Assembly: GCA_023213315.1 (NCBI GenBank)
Contig: JAKCPI010000473.1
Span: forward strand, 27,745 to 91,744
From: Euborellia annulipes
Lineage: Eukaryota; Arthropoda; Insecta; Dermaptera; Anisolabididae
Direction: 5' to 3'
DNA: 64,000 bases
Of the stretch, positions 20,406-29,796 are shown in pieces (the stretch's first letter is position 1; each line of letters starts with the position of its first letter). The notes beneath the pieces were generated by a model. That model saw only the letters and a list, made by a program, of their open reading frames with translations, searched no databases and was not told the DNA's origin. The position numbers and the translations under genes are program-made.

Positions 20406-20930
20406 CTCAAGGGCGGATACAAGGGGGGTAAAGGGGTAATTACCCCCCCCCCCGAGATTCGAAAAAATACCTTTTTTCGCAAAAAAATTTATTTTTAATG
20501 TAAAATTTTTAAAATTAATACTTAAAAATTTGATGTGTATTTATATTCTGGCAAAGAAGTATAGAATGCGCTTTTAAATTACCGAAATTAAAAAAAAATA
20601 GTGTGCTGTGCGACGAGTCACACCAGATTACCCCCCCCCCCCGAGAAACACCTCTGGATCCGCCCTTGGTAGAGCTGTGTTTTTCAATCTTTTGAATTTA
20701 CAGGTTGAAAAATTCTGGCGATTCTCTTGGTTCATGACCGACAAAAAGATTGTAAATCAAAAGACTATGTAAGTTATATGATTTTCTCTATTTTGGTACC
20801 TATTTCCCTTCTCCATGAAATTATGTTTTTATTATCGTGTAGAACTTTGCCTTTTTCCTTTTGCCGCCTACCCTCCGTGTAGGGCTTCGCCACCCCCTAG
20901 GGGTCCCGACCCACAGATTGAAAAACACTG
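20406..20930. mobile_element. hAT-type element split by a second hAT element
   Basis: The left end CTGTGTTTTTCAATCT is interrupted after its first two bases. The right end reads AGATTGAAAAACACTG. Flanks TAGTAGAG and TTATAGAG match at 6 of 8 positions, consistent with an old 8-bp duplication. Confidence 0.7.
20408..20668. mobile_element. hAT-type MITE (CAAGGGCGGAT ends), exact 8-bp duplication
   Basis: Ends CAAGGGCGGATACA and TGGATCCGCCCTTG; duplication GTAGAGCT on both sides (20400-20407, 20669-20676). Subterminal C-runs (TTACCCCCC). Same family as 61492-61872. It landed two bases inside the older hAT element. Confidence 0.92.
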
Positions 20931-21215
20931 TTATAGAGTGACAGATCGTTATTAATATTTATATATAGTAGCCTATATATAAAATTGCTATTAATTAATC
21001 AAAAATCATGAAAATTAATATTTTGTTTCTGATTTTCTCATTTTTCTGAAATTAATATTTATAAACAATATGTATTTAATTTAGTTTATGATTATTAAAA
21101 AGAAAAATTATTAAATTAAAAATAAATCACCAGAATATCACTAAAATTTACAACGTTGCCAGGTTGTTGATACTTAATTTTAAGTCATACTTAAATTGTG
21201 CGGTGCGATTGGGCA

Positions 21216-22084
21216 TAAATGTTTAATAAATTACAATATCTTTAAGAAATATTAAATTATTATAGTTTTTCCTTTAAAAGAAACTAACTATTACTGTTTA
21301 TTTTGAAGCTGAGTGAATAATAGTTACCTATGAGTAAAGAATGAACGAAAGACGAAGTGACGATCCCGTTCTATAGGATCTAGTTGGTTGCTAGAAACTC
21401 CGATTGGGAATAAATCTAAATTTCAACCAAATAATTTGAACGAAAAAAAAATTCTAAGACTATAGATGATAGAGTGATTTGATATTCAACCCTAGTAAAT
21501 AATTTTATTTTCACAGTTCTATTTTTATAAAGAAAAAAAAAAAAAAAGATATTTTTAAATTTGAATAATCCAAAATGCATTTATTATATTTCTTATATTA
21601 ATTGTGTGATATCTTATCCCTTGTGTTCAAATTAACTTTTATATATATATATTGGGAGCCCTGATTATTTTATATTCTTTCTTGGTAAAAAATTTATAAA
21701 GAAAAATCTAGTCTATTTCCTTTATTATAAGCCTTTGAAATTCTTAATCTGCATATAATTTTCAAACACTCATTGAAAGACGAATAAAATATATGTATAT
21801 TTTAAAAATACTTTATCCTTTTATAATAAAAGTAGTAATGCCTTCTGCTTAAAATATCATTGAAAACTGATATTACATTGAAAGCAGTAGTAAGATCAAA
21901 CTTACTATAAAAATACTACCCAAAAAAGATTTCTGATTTTTTTAAGTACTAGCCATATAAATCCATACAATTCAACTTTGGCTGGCCGAAGGCTGTGTAA
22001 AACTATTATTGTAGAATGCTAATATATCAAAATAAATCCTTTTCATATTGTATAAATTTTTTAATCAAAACTTATTCCATTTCC
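21216..22084. other. Unannotated AT-rich sequence
   Basis: Low-complexity DNA; no gene, tRNA or recognised repeat end seen. Confidence 0.4.
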
Positions 22085-22590
22085 TGGCTCGAAGCTCATG
22101 GCTTTTGCAGATTTTAATTTAATCAAACCCTAACATCTGATCTCTCCTGGGGCACCCCGCAGGGAAATTACGTTTCCTATTCAAAACGAAGCGTTACTTT
22201 TCCTCCCAACAACTCCTAAACCTCTATAAAGCCCAAAATATGGTTCCCATCTTTGGCGAGGGGCGTTGAAAGACACGGAACACAAGGGAGGCATCGTCCC
22301 AGCAACCCTATGCTGTTCAGATCACGACTAATTAGTAAATTTTATTTTCCTTTGTCTCCATGACCTTCCGCGATTGAAACAAGCTCCCTGCGTCTATCTT
22401 CCCCAAAACCTACAATCTTCAGACTTTCAAGTCTAATCTCAAAAGGCATCTTCTAAGTTCCCGCAGTTGAGTTCCCCTTTTATGCTTCTCCTTTATATAT
22501 TTATTTTTTAAACTATATTCCTCCTGACTGCATGTAACCACTAGTCATTAAAGGTCTTCGGACCTTATGCACCCATTCCAAAAAAAAAAA
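22085..22590 (+). pseudogene. LINE 3' end (Jockey/CR1-like reverse transcriptase C-terminus), decayed
   Basis: Translation in shifting frames gives the post-catalytic end of a LINE reverse transcriptase: LYKAQNMVPIFGEG, then DRNKLP-type text (FRDxNKLPASIFPKTYNLQT, FKSNLKRHL), a common C-terminal signature of these elements. Stops and frameshifts show it is dead. It ends near an A-run at 22578. Confidence 0.7.
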
Positions 22591-22619
22591 AAATGTTCCG
22601 AAATTCATAAATATTGATT

Positions 22620-23010
22620 TGTTCGGAAAGTAATTTCGTTTTTTTCCGCAACAAAGGATTTAATTGTATTTTTTCACAGCTAACTTCACACTTAAGCCGC
22701 TTAACCTCTCTATATTTTGACAGCTGATATAGCAAGGCTCTGTGAAAAAGTTTAATTGATTCTTTGTTGGTGCCCTTTTATGCAAAATAAAAAAAAGCAG
22801 CATTTTCGGCATATTTTACTTTTTTACTATAAAAAAGGTAAAAATGCTGTTCAAGCAGAAAAAAAAATCAGATGTGTATGTGGAAGTTGTATTGAAACAA
22901 CGCCAGTTCCAAAATTTTGATCGGGCAATTTGATGTTGAAGATCCCCCTCAAGTTCAAGGCCAGTTGAAGCTGATGAAGGCACAATCAAGGCATTAATTA
23001 ATTTCGTCTG
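22620..23010 (+). pseudogene. Mariner transposase remnant (N-terminal part)
   Basis: The left end TTTGTTCGGAAAGTAATTTC is mariner-like. Downstream, frames give YYKKGKNAVQAEKKIR, then a mutated CGS-C block, then SGN-type text and QVQGQLKLMKAQSRH, which matches the N-terminal helix-turn-helix region of mariner transposases only loosely. Multiple stops; no right end found. Confidence 0.65.
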
Positions 23011-23507
23011 AGAAATAATATTCTAGTTGGTTTTGATTCATAGACTTAAGGAAAATCATCAAAACATTAATTTTCAAATGTGAACATTTTATGAGTTCGA
23101 TCCCCCTACTCACTTTGCTAAACCAATGTCCCTGAAATTAAACAATTATTCTTTAATCACAAAAAAAATATATATATTTAGTCAATATTTAACATTTTAA
23201 TAGATCAATAAATATATTTTATACATGTATTTTACAATTATAACATTAAAATTTTTCCCTCTAAACAAAGAGTTTATTATTTTTTAAAATAAAACAATTA
23301 CACATGATTAAAAAAAATCAAATTCAATATTTCTATCTTGGAAAAGGATCAAGTTGAGTTCAAATAAAATTCCATATGCTTTTCATTTTTCGAAATAACT
23401 TTATGCAAGTGTTTGATTGTCTGACGATTAAAGTATTTCGAAAATCACATAAATTTTGATCTTTTCCAAGGACAAGACTTTTCAAACAATAATCTCATCT
23501 ATTTAAA
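23011..23507. other. Intergenic sequence 3' of TRMT44
   Basis: AT-rich. A small inverted pair TGGAAAAGGATCAAG (23338) and TTTTGATCTTTTCC (23454) is visible. Nothing else recognised. Confidence 0.4.
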
Positions 23508-24816
23508 TTAATCACTATGATTAAATTTACAATTTTCTTCTAACAGAGGGCATCCATCTGGATGGTTTTTATAAAACCAGCAGTTTTTCTTTTTCCAATT
23601 ATTATTTTGGAATTTAACCGAATTCTCTGGTATTTTGATTTCTAAATTTCCTTTTATAATTCGAAATAGTTGATTATGATTCCTTAATAATGTTTGTAAT
23701 CCTCCGCATTCATTTTTTAATTCCGCTAATTTCTCTTTTGGAATTTTCTCAGCTATCTCTTTTAATGGTATTTTGGAACCCGCATTCCAATTATTTCCAT
23801 TATGTTGAATTTGAATAAAATTTTTATTCTTAAGCAATTCTTGAATAACTAAATTAACAATTTCATTAATTATAGTAACATTAATTTTTGTACAATTTTT
23901 TACTTTTTCTTCTTTTTTCTCTTACTTTGAAATCTTTAATCCATAATTCATTAGATTCAGATTGAATTTCATTCTGAGAACATTTTTCATCTAACAAAAC
24001 TTGAATATTCAGATTAATTTCGTTATAATTATTTTCATTATAATTTCTATTAATCCCAATTAGACACACTCTTTTTGTAGAAGGGATTTTTAATCTATCT
24101 ATTAAAGTTTCAAATCCACAAATTGATGATATTTCTTTTAAATAATCAAGAAAAGCTCGGTATTGTGATTTAGTTGAATCTCTACGTTGAAATTTCAAGC
24201 CATTAAATTCGTAAGCGCAGCATGGCAAGAGGAAATATTTACAATTTTTAGAACTTCGTGAAGCTATTATTGGTATCCAAGGTGATAATTCGTCGGAATG
24301 GTTTCCAATAATCCAATCACTTGCAGGAAACAAACATTTGTCAGATGGTTTAATAACATCTTCCTAAAAAAAATTAATTTCGAGTTTAGATTAAATTCAT
24401 CCACGTCTATCATTTTATTGGGTTGAAACATAAGTTATGGCCGTTTATGTTGTGTTTAAAATTAAGCATTTCCAACACCTTCTTCTTTTTGCGTTTAATC
24501 GAGGCGCCAAAGCGCGCCGAGAGATTTGTGAAGTGTATGGAGAAGGTGCAATGCCTGAACGAACTGCAAGAAATTGGTTGGAAAGTACTGCCTCATCCTC
24601 CGTATTCTCCGGACTTGGCGCCTTCAGATTTCCGCCTCTTTCGTCGCTTTGGATAGAGTTTGGTTCATAGAATTGCGATCTTGATTGGACAAATTTTTCG
24701 AGTAGAGACCGAGAGATTTCTATCGCCGAGGGATCGAAAAACTTTAAGAACGTTGGAGAGGAAGTCGTAAACAACGCCGGAGATTATATTATTGACTAAT
24801 TTATTGTTTTTCGTTT

Positions 24817-24853
<37 letters not shown>

Positions 24854-27800
24854 GGCCATTATTTATGTTTCAACCCAATGTTTATAAATAAAAAATAAAT
24901 ACCTTGAGAATTATATTTTTTGGATATAAATCCCAAATTTTCCTTTTCCTCACATCAATTCCAAATCCAGTATGTCCTTCATTAATCAAAATATAAACAA
25001 GTAATCCATTTCCACATCCCAAATCGACAAATGATTGCTTTTTATTTGGTGCATACTTCTCCCATAATAAAAGTAAATAGCACGCTATGGAAATATCTTC
25101 ATAAACAAATTTATAAGGATCAGTAGTTTCTGGCCAAATCTAAAAATAATAACAATATATGGACCATGTTATGCATGAAGGAACCAAGCGCCATTATGAT
25201 CGAAATTGAGATAAGACAAAAAAAGATCTTTATTTAAATCACAACATTATTACTATGTGCACTTTTTTTTGTATAAAACAAGAAAAAAGCCATTGTTGTT
25301 GTTTACATTTGTGCAAATGAAATGTCCCTTATCTCAGATTTAGGTTAATAGCGCTTGGTTCCTTCGTGCATATAAAATTTGATCTTTATTATACATATAA
25401 AACTCACCTCTATAATTTTTTTACCATATTTTTCTTTTAATTTTTGATATAAAAATATGTATTTTTCTGATGATATTAATCCTAGTGACTTGACATTATC
25501 TATTTGCTTATCATATAAAGCCCAGTTAATTATTTTAGGAATAAGTTTATTTTTAAACCATTCACAAGTACCAAGATCTAAATTATTCGTTGAGAAAATA
25601 ATTCTTTTATTCGTGAATTCCAAACTATAAGATATATTTTTCTTTTTATTTATTCTCATAAAAGAAATTTTATGAAATTTCTTTTCTAAAAAAGAAAGAG
25701 AGAAAAATTTAATAAAAATTTATATAAATTAAGGTGCGCGTCTCGAAAAACCGTTAAAACACGATTGACTCGAGGCGGCAAGAGATGGCGTTAGTGTTCC
25801 CCCATTGGAATACACGGAACTTGTTCCATTTCATTCTAGACTTTCCAGCTATTAATTAAAGGCAAAAAATTAATTATTTTTTAACACAATGATTACTAAT
25901 TTAATTATCTACAACTTATAGAGCTCCTTTTTTGTAAATATCTTTTATTTAATGCGATTAATCTAAAAAAAAATTTTTTTTTTTCGAAAATCAAAAAAAG
26001 GGCTTCTATATGTTGTAGATATTTTAAATAGCTTTAATTTAAAAAAAATTTGAGGTCGGTAGCTTCAAAATTGTGGCCGCTGGAAAGTCCCAAAATTAAC
26101 ACCCCGAGACGCGCACCTTAAATAATTGACAAGCAAGTGTCAGAATGAGCAGTTTTCATTTAATATTTGATCTTTGCAGTTTGATTGTATGAACTAGAGC
26201 AATGTAAAACTATACTTTACAAGTAATGTATTATCATAAGTTTTGCATGATCAGGCAAGACTGTTACAGAGCTAATTATACAGGGTGCACACAAAAATAT
26301 GAGAATGGCATAATCAAATAAGCAGATTCTAATCTCCTCAGACAGTTGAGCTGCACTTGCTGCTCTAAACAGCAGGTGGTTGTAAGGAATTGAAGATATC
26401 GAATGAAGTGAAACTTGTGTAGAACCCAGGGCTTAGTGGAATGAAGAGTAACGAAATGGCAGATGAACTTGCCAGTTTGGGTTCATCACTAAACCTCTTT
26501 GGACCAGAGTAAGGATAAGGGATGCCGTCAACGACTGGTTAATAGAGCGACACATTTTGGAACAAAATTACCAGCAATAACCAAGGGAAGGCATTTATGA
26601 AGAGACCCTGAAAGAAAAGAACTAAAGAAGGCTTAAAAATTGAAGAAAAATATCGTGAGCACATTGTTCTCGATAGCCCCGGGAGTCTATGAAAGAGTAA
26701 AATCGTTTGTTTTGATGACATTTTTTCGACACTTGATGCACTACAAATTTTTTTTTTTCCTTTTGTTTTTATTTTATTTGTTGTTATTGTATTTAAATTT
26801 ATATTGTGTATGTTGGACATAGCCACCGAGGACTGGTGCCTCTAAGCGGGTCATTAATAAATTTATTTATTTATTTAAAGGAGAGTAAGTTTGGCTGTCT
26901 TGCTTGTACAGGGAGAGTAATATTAAAGCACCCTCATTCTTATCTCATTTGATTATTTAATTGATTTTATAAAAGATGAAAATTGGAACTATGAAATAAT
27001 CACATGTGAAAGTGTGAGGGTGTTTTAATTAGGAACCGACCGAATATTCGGTTTCGGTTACGGTTTCGGCCAGTTTCGGCCAAAAATCCTGGTTTCGGCC
27101 CTAGTTTCGGTTTCGGCCAAAAACTAGCCGAACCTTTCGGCCGGCCGAAACCTGAGTTTGAAAAGGATGGGATGAGACTCGCATGCAAAAATAAAAAAAA
27201 AAGGTGAAATGATTGCACTTGAGGGAGAAAAAAATTTTAGTCTCCCTAAAAAAAGGTAAAATGATTTTCACGGGAAGGGAAAAAATTTTAAAAAAATTTC
27301 ACAAAAAAAAAAGGTAAAATTATATGAATTTTTTATAGGAAATTCAAGTTTCGGTTTCGGTTTCGGCCGAAACTAAGATCGAGGCCGAATATTCGGTTTC
27401 GGTTTCGGCTGAAAATCTTGTTTCGGTCGGACCCTAGTTTTAATATTGACTCTCACTGTTCACGAAGCTCCAGTCCATTACGAGTTTGTCATAACTTCCG
27501 TTTGACAACCTTGTCTGGATCATCCAATACTGACGACAAAACATCATATGTAGAGCTTAATTAATAACATATTTGAAAATGTGTATTGAATTTGGTAATA
27601 ATATTCAAAAGCCTCGGGCAGATTCGATCTTAGAGAGGATAAATTTTCAATTAAATATACATTGATGTTTACTGGTGGGTCCACTGGCAAACAGTTGTCA
27701 AATCCGAGATCTCCCGGAGGATCCTTTGCAAAGACATGAATTTTTAAAAACAGAATTGATCTATGACTATTTTCGGCTAGCCTTTTGTTAACAATTTTTT

Positions 27801-28172
27801 TATACCTAAAATAGACAATTCCAAATCAGGTTCGATTTCGCTTTGCTTATATAATATTTTTCTCAAGGAAAAATAATCCTCTTGATCTTCTAAATTAAAA
27901 ATATCTTTTTCAATTAAAATAATATTATCTTCAAATATTTTATAGATATCTTCTCGAGTGAATTTTTGTGATGAATTTGTAGTTAGAAAGAAATTTATTT
28001 TTTCTATGAGATCTTCGTAAGAAAATCCATTATTCAATTTTCCGTAAAATAAAGTCAACTGCCCAGAGACTCGTTTATTAACCAAATGCGGATTATTATG
28101 CCATATTGATAACGAATTCCAAAATGATTCTGGATTCCCTTCAAATACTTCTTCTATTTTCATATTATTCAT
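23508..28172 (-). CDS. TRMT44: TRMT44, tRNA(Ser) uridine-44 2'-O-methyltransferase
   Basis: Exons on the minus strand: 28172-27806, 25685-25408, 25139-24903, 24363-23508. Exon 1 gives the family N-terminus (ESFWNSLSIWHNNPHLVNKR). Exon 3 has the SAM-binding motif FVDLGCGNGLLVYIL and GIDVRKRKIWDLYPKN. Exon 4 has DWIIGNHSDELSPWIP, FLLPCCAYEF and STKRVCLIG, then ECGGLQTLLRN and a C-terminal CCCH finger (C-x9-C-x6-C-x3-H). The enzyme makes Um44 in tRNA-Ser. Phases agree across introns, but exon 4 is 856 nt, one base over a multiple of three. The frame changes in an A5 run (minus strand; 23904-23908), after which KNCTKINV...VIQELL resumes family-like text. Either this is a one-base insertion (error or mutation), or a 55-nt intron (23903-23849, GT-AG) restores the frame. 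The ATG lies just behind the LYRM9 stop. Confidence 0.93.
24418..24878 (+). mobile_element. Internally deleted mariner element
   Basis: Inverted ends TTGGGTTGAAACATAAGTTA and TATTTATGTTTCAACCCAA; left flank TA, right flank TG. The remaining code joins part of the N-terminal helix-turn-helix (CEVYGEGAMPERTARNW) directly to the C-terminal catalytic region (HPPYSPDLAPSDFRLFRRFG), the segment with the last catalytic Asp. The central part with the first two Asp residues is gone. It ends in a long A-run and sits in TRMT44 intron 3. Confidence 0.9.
25172..25370. mobile_element. 199-bp MITE with TA duplication
   Basis: Ends TGCATGAAGGAACCAAGCGC and GCGCTTGGTTCCTTCGTGCA, with TA on both sides. Mirrored GAGATAAG/CTTATCTC inside. 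It fills most of the 268-bp TRMT44 intron 2 and leaves only about 35 bp to each splice site. Confidence 0.88.
25733..26117. mobile_element. TTAA-type (piggyBac-like) MITE, 385 bp
   Basis: TTAA flanks both ends (25729-25732, 26118-26121). Ends GGTGCGCGTCTCGAAAAACC and CCCCGAGACGCGCACC. It lies 48 bp beyond the TRMT44 exon 2 acceptor, in intron 1. A partial relative in opposite orientation is at 38297-38485. Confidence 0.92.
26380..26650 (+). pseudogene. LINE RNase H domain remnant
   Basis: One frame reads WNPGLSGMKSNEMADELASL, GSSLNLFGPE, close to the RNase H signature PGHSGIxGNExADxLA found at the 3' end of I/R1-type LINE ORF2. Stops follow. It is in TRMT44 intron 1, antisense to the gene. 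A short TTATTTATTTATTTA tail at 26860 may be its end. Confidence 0.7.
27030..27436. mobile_element. hAT-type element with TTTCGG arrays, exact 8-bp duplication
   Basis: Ends TAGGAACCGACCGAATATTC and TTTCGGTCGGACCCTA; duplication GTTTTAAT on both sides (27022-27029, 27437-27444). The interior near both ends is an array of TTTCGG / TTTCGGCC words. Same family as 60815-61205, opposite orientation. It is inserted in an ACAGTGAGG-family MITE (about 26911-27455), itself in TRMT44 intron 1. Confidence 0.92.
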
Positions 28173-28178
28173 ATTTAT

Positions 28179-28856
28179 TTATAATTTCTTCTTGTACTAA
28201 AAAAAGATATATGTATTAATATACTTACAACAAATATTTAATGGCGAATAAAAATTAAAAAGCCTTAATTATCACATTATTTTATAAAAAATAATGTTCT
28301 CCCTTTCCTTATATCTAATTTTTTTATTGCAGGAAAGTACATGAAGATTTAGAAGGGAAACTTCATCACATTTTTCTATTTTCGAATGCCAATAAATAGA
28401 ATGGAGATATAGTGAGGCTATTTAAAGAGGATTAGTAAGAAGACAAGAGTCCACGGCTTTCTTGCTCTAACTGACAAGTACCACACATTATTGATTTTTT
28501 ATTCAATAATAATTATATGATTGTTTAATATATTTGGAATATGTCTTTTAATAAAAATATGCTTACTTTTCTTAAAATCCATTCAGCATCATCTATAGAT
28601 CTTTCTATTATTTGTTTTATACGGGTAGAATCACTTTCATTAACATGCTGTTTGAAACTCTAAAAATAATAAGAATGAATTAATTAAAAATATTAGGATT
28701 ATATAGCTTTTTGTTTACCTGTTTTACTGTATGTTTATAGTAGGATTGTGCTTCATTAGGTAACTTTTCGCATTGACGTATTAAAAATTTGAATAATTGT
28801 TTAGAACTCGTAATATTTTTATTAAGATTAAAAGCACAAGTTGAGAGAAATACCAT
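28179..28856 (-). CDS. LYRM9: LYRM9, mitochondrial LYR-motif protein
   Basis: Exons on the minus strand: 28856-28719, 28659-28567 and 28196-28179, all in phase; 82 residues. The first exon ends LFKFLIRQCEKLPNEAQSYY KHTVKQ, the second gives SFKQHVNESDSTRIKQIIER, SIDDAEWILRK, and the third only YKKKL and TAA. Length, block order and the WI-x-x-KYKK-type ending match LYRM9, a small helical LYR-family protein; other family members bind acyl carrier protein and assist respiratory-complex or Fe-S assembly in mitochondria. The canonical L-Y-R triplet is LFKF here. The last exon is the same exon that carries the TRMT44 start, six nucleotides after this stop. Donor GTAAAC and GTAAGC are normal. Confidence 0.9.
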
Positions 28857-29796
28857 ATCTCTAATTTATTAATTAATACTTAAAATAATTAATATATTTC
28901 AACATGACAGAAAGTAGGAAATAAGAAAATGAACTTAACCTAAAAACTTCAAAAAAAAATTTCAACACAAAATAGCCAATATAGAAAAAATTTATATCAA
29001 GTGTTAATTGTTCATAATTAATTATAATATTAATAAAAGGAACATTTTTACCAAACCCCAATTTTGATAAATAGACAATACCATAAATATTTTATTTATT
29101 TAAAATATTTATTGATATGAAGTTTATTCCCTGATTCCTTTCAATCGGGAAATCGATGCTGATTTATGACCGCTTGGAGAAAAAGGAAATGGCTTCCTTT
29201 CCCCTTCTCCCCAGCCCAAAGCTGTACAAAGCCTCATTTTTTTTTATTCAAAATTTACCTCGAACATACATCCAACAAGTTCATTTTCTTGCTTTCTAAG
29301 GAATCTAATTACAAAGTCATGGCCATGAAGATTTACCTTGGTAATTAGTGATTTATAATTAAAGAAATAATCAAATCTTTAAATAATTATGAATTATATT
29401 TTTCTTTTATTTTTTTAGATAATAAAATGCATTTATCCGCCATTTTTATTGAAATGGCGTCCCGGTCAACAGCTTGCGATGATTTTCCTCCCTGACTGTG
29501 ACTAACTTCGCTTGTGTTCTATATAAACATTTTCTACCTGTTTTCGACTAACTTCACTCCATCACTAAATTTGTATGAAAATCACTTTGCCATTGACGCA
29601 TAACGTCTTTCTACCTCATTTTTTGCTTTTTTTACCATATTATTCAATCAAATGTTTTTAAAATAGTTTTAATTTTAATTAAACCTAATGTTTTTTAAAT
29701 TATCTCCTCTAATTTTATTATAACTCTATTCTTTTTATAAATTTTTTTATTTTGAAATTTTTATGATTGACTTTTTTTGTGTATATTTTATTAATT
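28857..29796. promoter_or_regulatory. Divergent promoter region, LYRM9-TRMT44 versus SUDS3
   Basis: The two transcription units diverge from this 940-bp interval. The 29440-29600 part is less AT-rich and has TATATAAAC at about 29521, a possible TATA element for SUDS3. Short ORFs here look accidental. No mobile element recognised, unlike almost every other gap in the window. Confidence 0.5.

Larger units (their letters stand above)
19857..21215. mobile_element. TTAA-type element, 1.36 kb, with four nested insertions
   Basis: Inverted ends TGCCCAATCGCACCGCACAA and TTGTGCGGTGCGATTGGGCA with about 100 bp of further mirrored sequence (TTTAAGTATAACTTAAAAT; AACGTTGTAAATTTTAG). Flanks are TTAA (left) and TAAA (right). 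Inside are a SINE-A fragment (19970-20045), a GTCTGTCACGCTCT repeat fragment and two hAT elements. Confidence 0.8.
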
